From the NCBI RefSeq assembly GCF_002276225.1, contig NZ_NQNY01000015.1, positions 1 to 37,956 of the forward strand: a stretch of DNA of 37,956 nucleotides. The letters are read 5' to 3'. Made by a program: the position numbers and the translations under genes. How positions within the stretch are numbered: the first letter of the stretch is position 1; the number at the start of each line of letters is the position of its first letter. Below, piece by piece: positions 8,612-22,090 of the stretch. Origin of the DNA: Mycoplasmopsis agassizii (GTDB lineage Bacteria > Bacillota_I > Bacilli_A > Mycoplasmatales > Metamycoplasmataceae). The notes under the pieces are model-generated. The model searched no databases. It saw nothing but the letters and a program-made list of their open reading frames with translations, and was not told the origin of the DNA.

Positions 8612-11295
8612 ATGAAATTAAAAAAATTTCTTGCTGTTAGTTCTGCACTAGCAGCATTAGGGGCAGTGACTGCTTTTGCAGTGGCTTGTTCAACAACAAC
8701 CACACAAAAATCAACTAAAACTGATAGCCCTGGTCTACCTGTTGATCTTCCTGTTGTTGGAACTAATTTAACAGGTATACAACTAAAACAGGTGTAAATA
8801 AAGATGGTGATCAAACTACTACAGCGAAAATGACTGCTAAAACTGATTCACCAGTAACTAAAACTGATCTTACTACAACACAAACTAAGGATCAAACACC
8901 TGCAACAAGTGTTAATAAAACCGAAGTTCCAAATACAGAAACTAAAACTGATACAGCTACAAAGGATGCTAATAAAACCGATACAACTGCAGCTGCTGAG
9001 AAAAAACAAGAATCTGTTAATAAGGAAAATCAAGATAAACCTGCTACAGAAACAACTAAAGTTGTTCACCATAAATGAGGTGAAGATGTTGATTCTGAAG
9101 ATGATTGAAGTGAAGAATCGAAACAAGCAACTGCAGAATTTAATGAAATTTTAAGCACTTTAACTGAATCTTTTGGTAGTGAAAAAACTATTACATTGCA
9201 AAACTTTAAACAAACTGCAAAAGATTTTATCGAAGAAACTGATAAGCACCCTTTTAGTGTTCAACTAGAACGTTTATTAGATGCAACTGCTTTAACAACC
9301 GATCAAAAAACTAAAATTAAAGATTTATTAAGTAAAAAAATTCTTGATAGACCTGTTATGAAAAATCTACTTCCAGTTGATAATCAGCCTTCAGAAGCAA
9401 TTCTAAAATTAATATATGTATATGATGATACAGGCTTTAATGTAGATTTCAGAATTACTGGATTTAGTGTTCCTGTTAAAGTAGTTGAAGTTAAAAATGA
9501 AGTTACTGCTAAGGAAGTTGAAGTTAAAACTGAAACTAGTAAACCTGCAGAAGTCGCTTCTCAAGAAGCAACACCATCAGTTGCAGTTTCAAGCGGTCCT
9601 ACTTCTACATCAATTTTTAAATCAGAAGATCGCTCTGCTGAAGTTGAAACTTTAGCACCACAAGTAACTCTTAGTGAAGAAACAAAAGAAAGAGTTTCAT
9701 CTCTATCTTTACCTGCTAAAAATAGATCAGATGTAAGAACATATGAACGTTTTGTTAAACTAGAACAAGACTTATTACACTTAATGGGTGGAGATACCAA
9801 AATGAGTGTTTGAAGTACAACTTCAGCAAAAGATTATTTAAGTTCAATTAGTGTTATTAGACATGTTGAGCAAACTCACGGTGAAAAAATTGATAGTTTA
9901 TTAAGTTTAGTTAAGTTGTCAGATGCTAATAAAAAAGCAGTTAAAAACTTACTAGATCCTAAAACTGATAAGTTCACTTCAGTAGTATGAACACCATCAG
10001 AGGATGGTAAAAAACTAACTATTACTTTTGTACAAAACAAAAGAAGAAACGACTATAAACTATCAGTTGTAGTTAGTGGATTTAATGAAACACCAATTAT
10101 TAACTTACCTTTAACTAATGAAGTTTACACACAAAAAACAGTGGATTTAACTACTGAAGAAAAATCATTATTAGATAAATTATCTTCAGCATCAAGTTTG
10201 AATATTGATCATAAAACTTCTGCAGTTGAACTATTTGAAAAATTCAATAAAGCAGAAGGTCGTACTGCAATCTTGACAATTTTAGATCAATATGCATCAT
10301 CATTTAACGAAAGAACTGGCAATCCTTCACATGGATTATTAACTAAAGTTTTAGCAAATGGACAAATTAGTGATGTTAAATTTACTTTTGACATTAACAA
10401 AAATCATCCTTTATCAGTAAGTTTTAAATTTAGTCAAGGAAAAGAAAATAAAGTTTCTAAAGACTTTAATTTAGTACTTAATGCAAGAAATAATTTAAAC
10501 GATTTAAATGGTAAATTAACATTTGACTTATCAGATAAATTCTATGTTTCAGACAAAAATAAAGAAGATTCAAACAACTTATTTAACTTCTTAATTAGCT
10601 TTGCCCGTTATACAAAAACTGATAAGGGTCAAATTAGCCGTGATAATGATCGCAACAAACAAGAGTTAGTTAATTTACTTTCAAACGTAGTTTCTTCAGA
10701 ACTATTAACTAGAATTAAAAACACAAACTATACACGTTTTGCAATTACTTATCCAGCTAATTCAAAAGACACTTTCTTAATTACAGTTAGATTAAATACA
10801 AACTATAATTTTGTAATGGCTTTCAAAGTTAAACCATGAACATATCCTTTACAAAATATTATTGATATTCAAATCTTAAAAGAATTTGCTCAAAAAATTA
10901 ATCAAACTGATTCACTAAAACGCTGAGCAAGAAGTGCATTTATTGATTGACCTGAAGCAAAAGTTTTTGGTCCTTACGATCGCTTTAAAAATTACTTCCA
11001 CTGAAAAGCAACTGGTACAGTAAAACAAATGTTTAATCCTACACCAGAAAACTTCTACTACCAAAGTCCAAAAACTTACAACCCATGAAGTTTATTCACT
11101 GATAAACATGTAGCAGATTTTAAACTGCAAGATACAAGTGGTTCAGACATGTATGTAATTTTAGGAATTAATTATGTAGATGCAAATGGAAATAAATTAG
11201 GTCGTTCAGATGAAACTATTTCTGTAAGAACAAATAACGCTTTACCTTTTGATGATGGTACAAAACCAGTTGGTCCTGATTTTTCTAAAAAATAA
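8612..11295 (+). pseudogene. Large variable-type lipoprotein gene with a frameshift
   Basis: ATG 8612 follows AAGGAGA and encodes MKLKKFLAVSSALAALG... with lipobox AFAVAC at about residues 22-27. The initiating frame ends at 8795-8797. The frame one back is open from about 8776 to TAA 11293-11295 (about 840 aa). The break lies in a Thr/Lys/Asp-rich linker whose DNA repeats ACTAAAACTGAT several times. The body has about three similar units of roughly 110-130 aa (near 9130-9480, 9760-10110 and 10150-10440), each ending in a strand pattern like the mycoplasma lipoprotein-17/variable surface domains. An aromatic Trp-rich C-terminal part follows. It is probably an adhesin-like or immune-facing surface protein; function not known. 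Intact reading would need a 1-nt insertion or 2-nt deletion near 8765-8780. Confidence 0.7.
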
Positions 11296-11320
11296 TTAAA
11301 ATTCAGCCTAACTAAACCTT

Positions 11321-11350
11321 AAATACTAGCTAAAAATGGCTAGTATTTTT
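11321..11350 (+). terminator. Terminator after the 8612 locus
   Basis: Stem AAATACTAGC/GCTAGTATTT with a loop of about 8 nt, then a T-rich tail, 25 nt after the stop codon. Confidence 0.85.
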
Positions 11351-11610
11351 AGTTTTTTAAAAGTCATTTAAAAACTAAAAAGACTAAAAAACAATCAAAA
11401 AAATTGCTTAATCCTAGTTTTTGGGGATAAATGGTCATAAAACCACTTGATTAGTTAAAACAATTGTGCAAAATTCCAGAATAGCAATTTTTTATTCGGC
11501 TTTTTTTGATATTTATATAAAATATACCTGTGATTTTGCTAAAGATTTAAAAACATGTTTTTAAATAAATTTTTAAGCATTAACACTTTAAAGATTAAGG
11601 AGATTGTAAT

Positions 11611-11640
11611 ATGTATCTATTTAATAAAATTATTAAATAG
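11611..11640 (+). CDS. Possible leader peptide (upstream ORF)
   Basis: Nine codons, MYLFNKIIK, with the best ribosome binding site of the locus (AAGGAGA, 7 nt before ATG). The main gene 17 nt further on has none. Ribosomes ending here could restart at 11657, so this may couple translation. It might instead be the relic of a longer N-terminus. Confidence 0.35.
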   Translation: MYLFNKIIK

Positions 11641-11656
11641 ACTTTTACTAGATATC

Positions 11657-14146
11657 ATGATGAAGAAAAAAGTTTTATTATTAACAATAGGTGCAACTTC
11701 ATTAGTAGTTGCAGCTGCTGCAACTGCAGGTATTTTAGTGTCAAAAAACACTAATAAAACAGGAGTTAATTCTAGTGTTAAAACCATTAGTAAAGATTTT
11801 GAAAATGGTTTAGCATCACTAGTTTTAAATGCGGAAGATCAACCTATTACTAAGGTATTAACTGACCAAGAACAAGTCGATGAAGTTGCTTTTGCAATGA
11901 TCAGTTTAAAGTTTAAAAAGAAATATTCTACAATTGATTTTGATGAAGTAATTGCATCAACACAGTCAATTAGTGCAGTTGCCAAGTTAAATTATCTAAA
12001 GTGAATTTCAGCAGAATTTAATACTTTTGTTAATAAATATCCCCAAGTAGAATTTGAAATTACTGAAGTTTATAAAAATGCAACAACACCTCTTAGCGCA
12101 ACTGTAACCTTAAAACATAATGATGCTAGCCGTAAAACTTTAATTAATTTTTCAAATGAAATTGCTGCTACAGGTGAAGCAATTAATAACTCATTAACTA
12201 ATAATTCAGGTTCAACAACTCATGAAAGTAACGTAGTTAATCCTAATCATGAAGAAGTAAAAGATGAACCAGTTTTAAGTGATTCACAAAATCTTAGCGA
12301 TCGCCAAATTATTGGTAATTTAACATCATCCTTAAATAATAAAGTCTTTATTTCTAACGATACAACTGCTCGAACAGACCTTGTTTATGCAAAATATTTA
12401 TTTAGTAATAGCACTGAAAAACAACTAGATTTACTAAAACAATATGCAGATATTCCAAAAGAATTAACACCAGATATGATTGTTTCTTTAGTGGTTGCAC
12501 AACCTTCTAAAATGTCCGATACTTTAATAGTTGAGATAGTTTTTAAAAAAGGAGTCACTCTAGGAGTTGCAGCTTTTAGAATTGTTGACTTCTTAGATCA
12601 AGTTGAAGAATTTGATATGTACTCAAGACAAGTTAATGAAAACTTGAGATTAAACCCAATCACTGTTAAAGTTAATCATACTGCCAAAACTTTTTTTGAT
12701 AACATCAAAGATTTAGATTATGCAAATCAACTTTATGAAATTGCAAAAATTTCAGACAGTGATAGCACTGAAACAAAAGAAGCTTTTGCTAATTTACTAT
12801 ATCCAATTCCTGCTTATTTTGGAGTGATTTCTAAATCAACTGTTTCATTAGTTGATGCTAAAGACGAGGATTCAGCAGGCTATTTATTAATCACTACAAG
12901 TGCTACTTTTAATGGTCTAGAAAAAATTACAACTGCTAAAATCGGTGGTTTTTTAACAGCTAAAGAATTTTCAAATTTAAACCCAGGAGATAGACCTAAA
13001 ATATCATCTCAATACTATGCAGATCTATTCAAAAGTGCCTTAAAAATAGATGTTTTCAATGTCTCATTAGAAAAAATTAATCCTGATTGAGGTTACAATC
13101 ATTTACGCCATTTATGAGATCTTATTGATGCTAAAAAAGATTTAACTGAACAAGAAAAAGTTAATCAGAAAATGGATATTGTTAAACAAGTTCTTACAAA
13201 TAAAGAATTTGTTGACTTATTAAACGTAGCAGAATTTAGTGATTTTAGTTATGTTTATCGAGGTTCATGACCAATTGATACTGTTAAAGAAGGAAGAATT
13301 TTATCTATTTCTTTTAAAGCAACTTTTAAAGGTGATCCCGATGTAGTTGTCGATGTTAAAGATCTATTTTTAAATGGTGAATTTAGTTTTGCACTGATGG
13401 GTGGAAGTACATATCGTGATGGTGAAGTCTTAGATATTAAGCCTGATGTTATTAATTATCCAAATGTGGAAATCGATAATTTTATCGATGTTGAAAGAAG
13501 AGTTAATGTTATCAATAAAGTTGACATTATGAATAATCGTGGACTTTTAGCAATTTTAAAAAATAGTGATGAAGGTCGTAAATATTGAAACCTTGATTGA
13601 AAAGATGTCAAGATTCAACCAGTTGATGATAAGAGCGTTGACACTGTAAAAGTTACAATTTTTTATAAAGATCCTAGGTATCCAAATAAATTAAGTGAAG
13701 CAGTTTTTATTCTTAAATTTACTAATCCAATTCATTATAAAAATGTTTCCGTAAAAAGTTATTTTGAAGCAGTTGATGTACATCATAAATTTTTATTAAT
13801 TACAAAAAATAGATGATTACGTTCACGCATAATTGGATTGTATATTACAACTAGATATGAAATTTTTATGGGTTGAAAACCTTCAGAAATTGATGTTCCT
13901 CAAGATAATATTAATCAGTATGTTTGAGATATTGAAGACAAGCAAACTCTTAAAGATTTAGGAAAAGATGGAGTCATAAAAGTGCTGCAATCTCGGTCAG
14001 TTTCAAGGATTTATTTATACCCTTCTAAAGGTACTAAATTCTTAACTTATACAGGTATTGGAATTGATATTATCATGCATGATAAAGATGGTAATGTAGT
14101 GCCTTATTCAGTGCCAGGATTTGGTAGAGATATTCTTAGTTTATAA
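11657..14146 (+). CDS. Large membrane-anchored surface protein, hypothetical
   Basis: 829 aa, open with TGA as Trp. The start is placed at MMKKKVLLLTIGATSL (11657): Lys-rich, then a hydrophobic Ala/Val segment to about residue 24 without Cys, so an uncleaved N-terminal anchor with the rest outside. In-frame codons exist upstream to 11555 but have no ribosome binding site and would bury the signal sequence. The body alternates helix-like and strand-like stretches of the variable surface-protein type, with an Asn/Ser/Glu-rich hinge near residues 170-210. No catalytic motif was recognised. It follows two lipoprotein loci in the same direction, each apparently with its own terminator. Probably host-facing; function unknown. 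Confidence 0.8.
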
Positions 14147-14157
14147 AATTAAATAAT

Positions 14158-14189
14158 AAAAAAGAGCAAACTCGAAAGTTGCTCTTTTT
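14158..14189. terminator. Bidirectional terminator between convergent genes
   Basis: AAAAAGAGCAA and TTGCTCTTTTT form an 11-bp stem around a 9-nt loop, with A-run on the left and T-run on the right. It can end both the plus-strand gene stopping at 14146 and the minus-strand gene stopping at 14191. Confidence 0.85.
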
Positions 14190-14190
14190 C

Positions 14191-14732
14191 CTAGTTTTCA
14201 GGGGTTTTTAGTTCAACTCGACGTTGTTTTAAATTAGTTAAATCTTTTAAAACATAGTTGTCTGTTTGGTTAAATTTATCGTAATTACTGGTAGTATAAA
14301 TATTTTTATTTAAATCAGAAATACGCTCAATTGAAATTGCTAAATATGACCTTAAACTTTTTAAATTTTGTGCTTCAAAAACACTTTGATTTCTTTCTAA
14401 TAAAGAATGGAAAAATTTAAAATCATCTATTAATTGTTCTAATAGATCTAGATAGTTATTATCAAAATCCAGGACATTAAAATTAAGCTCTTCAATTAAA
14501 GAATAATCAAGATCAACTTTTAAAATGTCTCTTGGATTATTATTTTTATATGTATTTGAAAAATTAAAAATAATTTTATTTAAGGAAGTCAAATTATCAG
14601 TTAATTCTTTACTTAAAAAACTTTGATAAACACCTCTTATATTGATTAATAATTTTTCCAAATTATTTTTAATTCTTCACAAAGAATTAAAAATTATCTT
14701 ATATCTTTTTACATTCAAATTGCTGTTTTTCA

Positions 14733-14733
<1 letters not shown>
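14191..14733 (-). CDS. Unknown 180-aa protein coupled to an ABC-F ATPase
   Basis: Starts at ATG 14733 (MKNSNLNVKRYK) with AAAAGGA upstream. The start overlaps the stop of the ABC-F gene by one base (TAATG), so translation should be coupled. The protein is polar and largely helical by eye (many Leu, Asn, Asp and Lys with heptad-like spacing), has no signal peptide or membrane segment, and ends ELKTPEN. No family was recognised. The coupling suggests a cytoplasmic partner or a product needed in step with the ABC-F protein, but that is inference. Confidence 0.75.
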
Positions 14734-16349
<1,616 letters not shown>

Positions 16350-16396
16350 ATATATATCCCCTTAATTTAAGTTCTTTATTATTTAATTTAAATAAA

Positions 16397-16424
16397 AATG
16401 TTTTTATCTAAATAATAAAAACAT
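16397..16424. terminator. Inverted repeat upstream of the ABC-F gene
   Basis: Perfect 11-bp arms AATGTTTTTAT/ATAAAAACATT with a 5-nt loop. It lies between the stop of the 16469 gene and the ABC-F start, so it may terminate the former, although it has only a weak T-run on the minus strand. It could also be a leader element. Confidence 0.45.
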
Positions 16425-16468
16425 TATATTAATTATATTTGAATTTTTTCAAAAAGTCTTAGAGCAGA

Positions 16469-17632
16469 TTAATTAGCATCATTAAATAATTCTGCAGTTT
16501 TTCTTCTTACTTCATTTGAGCGTGTTCGCTCTTGCAAGGTCTCGTTTAGAATTTGAGTTAATTCACCAACTACTTCTTTTTCGCTAGCCATGACACGATT
16601 TTGATAGATGCTAAGAGGTAAAAATAATAAGCAAAGCATTTTATACATGTTGTAAGCATCATCTAAAAGAGCGTTTAGATGATCATCGATTTTATTGTAT
16701 TGATAAGGACCAATTTTGCCATTAACTAATAATCATGAAGTTTTTTGCTGTTGTAAAACTAATGACATTTTCTTATTAATTTTTTCAATCTCAATATCTT
16801 GAGGTGAGACATTAGGGATTAAACTTAGTAGTAAGTTCTCTGAACTTTTAGCAAATTTATTTAAAAATTCAGTTCGGTTAACATAGAAATTAGTTTTTTG
16901 ATGCAAGTTTTTATTTAAAAAAACTGGCACAACCCCAATTGGAATATTAGGGTTTAAAAACTGGTAGTTAAATGAAGCTAAACGGTTATTAATATCAAGA
17001 TTAATATCGCTAACAAATAATTGAGTTCAGTTTTTAATGCGACTTTTTTTCTCATTAACATCTGTTCAAGAAAAATTAAAAGTTTGCATTAATCACTGGT
17101 GTTTACCTTCAACTCATAATCTCACCAATGGACTTTTTTTAGAAATTTTTGAACTATGATGTAGTGGTTTTAAGACACGATTTTTATAGTCAAATTCTGC
17201 TTCAGCGTTCATATCTTGCACAGCTAAACCTGGTAGATATTTAACAATTTCATTAATCACTTGTAAATTACTAAAACGTTTTTTAGTTTCTCTTTTATGG
17301 GCGTTTAATTTTTTATAAGTGCTATAAAAAATTAAAAATGCTGAAATTAAGAGCATAATAACTGCTGCTATTATTAGCACAATTACTCCTGCAGATGAAA
17401 AAGATTCACCTGTATAAATTAAATAAGCAATAATTGCTCCTAAAACTAAAAAGACAATTAAAGACATTGAAAATAAGGTTCAAAACAGTCAACCTGATGC
17501 CAGGTTAATATTTTTATACTTATTTTGCTGATTTTGTGTAAGTAAAGATTTATACAATGGTTTAACAGTTTTTAAAGCTTCTGTTTTAAATGTATCAAGT
17601 TCTAAACGTGGATCTAAAAGTTCTTGGCTCAT
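16469..17632 (-). CDS. Two-TM membrane protein, DUF3137-like
   Basis: 387 aa. The N-terminal ~40 residues are soluble. Two close hydrophobic segments follow at about 45-70 and 75-105 (SLIVFLVLGAIIAYLIY and VIVLIIAAVIMLLISAF), then a soluble domain of about 280 residues. This resembles the DUF3137 layout, but the match is from general pattern only and unchecked. The soluble part contains PGLAVQDMNAEAEFDY and ends with a helical segment. No enzymatic motif was seen. There is no ribosome binding site; a TATAAT box ends 7 nt before the ATG, which suggests a leaderless mRNA. Confidence 0.8.
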
Positions 17633-17639
17633 GTTATTA

Positions 17640-17645
17640 ATTATA
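17640..17645 (-). promoter_or_regulatory. -10 box for a probable leaderless transcript
   Basis: TATAAT on the minus strand, separated from the ATG at 17632 by 7 nt. A weak -35 (TTCATA) lies about 17 nt further upstream. Transcription would begin at or next to the start codon. Confidence 0.5.
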
Positions 17646-17715
17646 TAGTTAAATTTTCTTTTATGAAGTGAATAATTTTATAAAACAAAAACTCAAATTT
17701 TTTAAAAGTGACTAC

Positions 17716-17824
17716 TTGCTAGTGTTTTAGGTGTTCATTCATTTAATGCATAACTTTTTTAAAGGTTTTTTAGTTGAAAATTGTGTAACAGTCCACAATT
17801 TTCAAATTATCAAATGACTAGCAA
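17716..17824. repeat. Nested inverted repeats between divergent genes
   Basis: An outer 8-bp pair, TTGCTAGT (17716-17723) and ACTAGCAA (17817-17824), encloses a perfect 12-bp pair, TTGAAAATTGTG (17774-17785) and CACAATTTTCAA (17794-17805), with an 8-nt loop. It sits between the minus-strand gene at 17632 and the enolase promoter. It could be a regulatory site or a small structured RNA. Confidence 0.5.
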
Positions 17825-17856
17825 AAAAATAGTTATTTTAAGATACAAAACATTAA

Positions 17857-19266
<1,410 letters not shown>

Positions 19267-19288
19267 TTTAATTTCATCAATAAAAATG

Positions 19289-19319
19289 CATTTCTAGTTT
19301 TTGCTAGAAATGTTTTTTT
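19289..19319 (+). terminator. Terminator after enolase
   Basis: CATTTCTAG (19289-19297) pairs with CTAGAAATG (19304-19312), followed by seven T. Confidence 0.85.
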
Positions 19320-19339
19320 ATAAGATAATAGAGACAATA

Positions 19340-19861
19340 ATGCTTAAAAAAATTAAAAACTTTTTAACTAAACATTCACTTTGAATTTATCCATCAATAG
19401 CAATCGTTTTTGTAATTTCATTGGTAGTTCCTTTAGTTGTAATTATGAAAAATTCTAGCGAAGAAATTAAAGAAACAATTTTAGAAGCAACTAGGTTGGA
19501 AATTTCAGCACAAAATAATGAAGAAAATAGCGTAAAGCAATATGGGGCATTTTTTTATTACACAGAAGATGATAAAGAAATTAATTCTGAAGAAGTTTTC
19601 ATTGAAAAAGCAAAAGAAACTACTAAAAATTTTTCAGTTTTTCCACTTAAAGAAACTTATGCTTCAAAAGTTAGAGCAACTATTCAGATACTAGAAATTA
19701 AGGTTAATCCAGAAAATGAACAAAGTTTAATATTAAGTATTGGATTAAAACATCCTGATAATTCTGAAATATTAGGAAACTTTGAGTTGTTAGTTTCCAA
19801 GAGTTTAGAAAATTTAACAACACCTGCTTTATTTAGTTTAACTGACAAAAAGCAAGAATAA
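19340..19861 (+). CDS. Small membrane-anchored protein, hypothetical
   Basis: 173 aa starting MLKKIKNFLTKHSLW, then a hydrophobic segment about residues 17-36 (PSIAIVFVISLVVPLVV) and a soluble, Glu/Lys-rich domain. The single N-terminal segment and basic start suggest an N-in anchor with the domain outside. The ribosome binding site is weak (AGAG). It lies between the enolase terminator and pyruvate kinase. No family was recognised. Its position next to glycolytic genes gives no real functional hint because each neighbour appears to have its own promoter. Confidence 0.75.
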
Positions 19862-20017
19862 ATTATTTTTCAAAACATGTTTTTCATAAAAATATTAAAC
19901 ATGTATATCTTTTTGGAGGACATTTTCCACAATTAGCCAAATATTTTTTGGTTACATTCTGCAACAAAAAAATTGAATTTTCTCTGATAATTCTAATTAA
20001 GAAAAATATTTTTTTGT

Positions 20018-20023
20018 TATAAT
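20018..20023 (+). promoter_or_regulatory. -10 box of pyk promoter
   Basis: TATAAT preceded by a T-run, 45 nt before the pyk ATG; the leader carries the GGAG ribosome binding site at 20061. Confidence 0.6.
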
Positions 20024-20068
20024 TTAAATAAATTTTAAATATTTAAAAGTTTTAAGAATCGGAGAAAA

Positions 20069-21499
20069 ATGTACTTAACAGAAAAAAGATCAAAGTTAGT
20101 TGTAACTATTGGTCCTTCATCAGATAACTATGATGTTTTAAAAAAATTAGTTCTTGCAGGAGCAACAACAATTAGAGCAAACTTTAGCCACGGAGATTAT
20201 GCTGAACAAGGTAACAAATTCAAAATTGCTAACGAGGTTTCAAAAGATTTAAATGTACCTATTTCATTAATGCTAGACACAAAAGGTCCAGAAATTCGTG
20301 TTGGTAAAATGAAAGATGGTATTCAAACAATTGAAAGAGATTCATTAGTTAGAATTTTAACAATGCCTGAAGATTATCAAAATCTAGAAGGTACTTCAGA
20401 ATTTTTTACAGTTGAATACCGTATGGACAAAGATTTAAAAGTCGGAGACCAAGTTTTAGTTGATGATGGTAAATTAACAACAACAGTTGAAAAAATCGAG
20501 TCAGGAATTGTTTATGTTAGAGCAGCTAACCAACATAAAGTAAAATCAAACAAGAGAATTAACTTACCAGGTGTTGCTTTTTCATTACCATTTCTAAGTG
20601 AAAAAGATAAAGCAGATATTAAATTCGGTGTAGAACAAAAAGTAAACTACATTGCTGCTTCATTTGTTAACTCAAAAGAAAATGTTAAAGAATTAAGAGA
20701 TTTATTAGATTCACTTGGTGGAGAAAAAATCAAAATTATCTCAAAAATCGAATCACAATTAGGGTGCAATAATTTAACTGAAATTGTTGAAGCTAGTGAT
20801 GGTATTATGGTTGCTCGTGGTGATTTAGGACTTGAAATCCCTTACTACGAAGTTCCATATTGAGAAAAGAAAATGATCAGAGCTTCACGTGAAAAAGGTA
20901 AACCAGTTATCGTTGCAACTCAAATGTTAGACTCAATGGAAAATAATCCACATCCTACTAGAGCTGAAGTAACTGATGTTTATTTTGCAACAGAATTAGG
21001 AGCAGATTCAACTATGTTAAGTGGTGAATCAGCAAATGGAAAATATCCAGTTGAAGCAGTTAAAGTTATGTCAACAATTAACATGAGAGCAGAAAGAGAT
21101 TTCTACGACAAACTTTACTACAAACACCAACTTGAAGAAATTTTAGAAATTGCACCTAAAGATCACCGTACAAAAATTGCTGCTGAAATCGTTAATAAAA
21201 CAATGAGTGGTGAATATAAATTCGTAGTTGTTTTATCTGATACAGGTAAATTACTAGAACGTGTTGCAATGCTAAGACCTAATGCACCAATTATTGGTTT
21301 AGTTAAAGATGTTGAGCTTCTAGGTTCATATGGAGTAACAAGTTCAATCTTTATTTCATTACATTCTCCAAAATTATATTCAATTGTTAAGAATGATTAT
21401 TCACTAGCAAATACTGCATTAATTCCTTATGGAGTTAAACCTGGTGACAAATATTTAGTTGCACATAATGAAAAAGTTGTGGAATTAATCGCTAAGTAA
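20069..21499 (+). CDS. pyk: Pyruvate kinase
   Basis: 476 aa, the minimal bacterial length without the extra C-terminal PEP-utiliser domain. It converts phosphoenolpyruvate and ADP to pyruvate and ATP, the last energy-yielding step of glycolysis. It starts MYLTEKRSKLVVTIGPSS after GGAGAAA. Landmarks are RANFSHGDY (substrate Arg), MLDTKGPEIRVG, ISKIESQLG with the catalytic Lys and metal-binding Glu, VARGDLGLEIP, and the long motif region VIVATQMLDSM..PTRAEVTDV followed by MLSGESANGKYPVEAV. One Trp, next to the B/A domain boundary (VPYWEKK), is TGA. It probably has its own promoter (20018). Confidence 0.98.
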
Positions 21500-21513
21500 T
21501 AAACTGAATTTTC

Positions 21514-21539
21514 AAAAAAGAGGCATTTGCTTCTTTTTT
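21514..21539 (+). terminator. Terminator after pyruvate kinase
   Basis: AAAAAAGAGGC and GCTTCTTTTTT pair around a 4-nt loop with one G-T pair, ending in a T-run. Confidence 0.75.
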
Positions 21540-21685
21540 TATTGCTTTTATAACTTTTTTATATTTTAAAATCTAAATAAAAAAATAAGTAGAACTATTA
21601 TACTCCTAAAAGTTGCTCAAAGAAGTTTTGGAATTTTTATTAAATAAAATCCAAAAAGTATTAAAATATAAGTATAAGGATATAA

Positions 21686-22048
21686 ATGAAATTAAAAAGA
21701 AAACTAAGTAAAAAGTGAATAGTATCACTTTCAGCCGTGGTAACAGTAGCAGCGATTTCTGCTACTGCAGTTTCTGTTTTATATTCATACACATCAAATG
21801 ACACAGTTGCAAAACGTGTATATAAAATAACTAAAGACTATTTAGATGGTGTGCAAGTTACTCCACCTGAAACTCAAGGTCCAGTTGAAATTTTAGTTGA
21901 TAATCCAGGTTCAGGAACACAAATTAATGGTTCAGGTTCATTCTTGGTTTCTGATATCGGTGATGGTAAAAAAGATGGTGGAAGCCTAGTTAAAATTCAA
22001 AATCCTGATGACAGCGATGAGAATAAAGACAAAAAAGAAAGCAAGTAA
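21686..22048 (+). CDS. Small anchored or secreted protein, hypothetical
   Basis: 120 aa starting MKLKRKLSKKWIVSL (Trp as TGA) after AAGGATAT. The very basic start and the hydrophobic Ala/Val stretch to about residue 34 form an N-terminal signal anchor without a lipobox Cys. The exported part is short, Gly/Asp/Pro-rich (PGSGTQINGSGSF, GDGKKDGGS) and ends in a charged DENKDKKESK tail, so it is probably unstructured. No known domain. It is followed by a terminator that starts inside the last codons. Confidence 0.7.
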
Positions 22049-22065
22049 TTAAACTTGCTTTTTTA
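22038..22065. terminator. Bidirectional terminator overlapping a stop codon
   Basis: AAAGCAAGT (22038-22046) and ACTTGCTTT pair around AATTAA, with T-run on the right and, on the minus strand, T-run after the left arm. The last codons and stop (22046-22048) of the plus-strand gene are in the stem. It also serves the minus-strand nfo, which stops at 22091. Confidence 0.8.
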
Positions 22066-22090
22066 TTTAAATTTTTTTGACTTGATAAAC

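Larger units (their letters stand above)
11296..11656 (+). other. Intergenic region with palindrome and short upstream ORF
   Basis: After the terminator the region is AT-rich without a long ORF. A 22-bp perfect palindrome (ATTTAAAAAC/GTTTTTAAAT arms, 11545-11566) could be an operator. A strong ribosome binding site AAGGAGA (11597-11603) precedes ATG 11611, which opens only a 9-codon frame (MYLFNKIIK, stop 11638-11640) ending 16 nt before the real gene start. Confidence 0.5.

Noticed and set aside
8596-9126. Minus-strand ORFs opposite the lipoprotein linker
   Set aside because: Cys/Phe/Ile-rich complements of a Thr/Lys/Asp-rich coding region; no start signals.
11555-11656. N-terminal extension of the 829-aa surface protein
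   Set aside because: No ribosome binding site; it would place 34 residues before an otherwise perfect signal anchor, and its start lies inside a palindrome.
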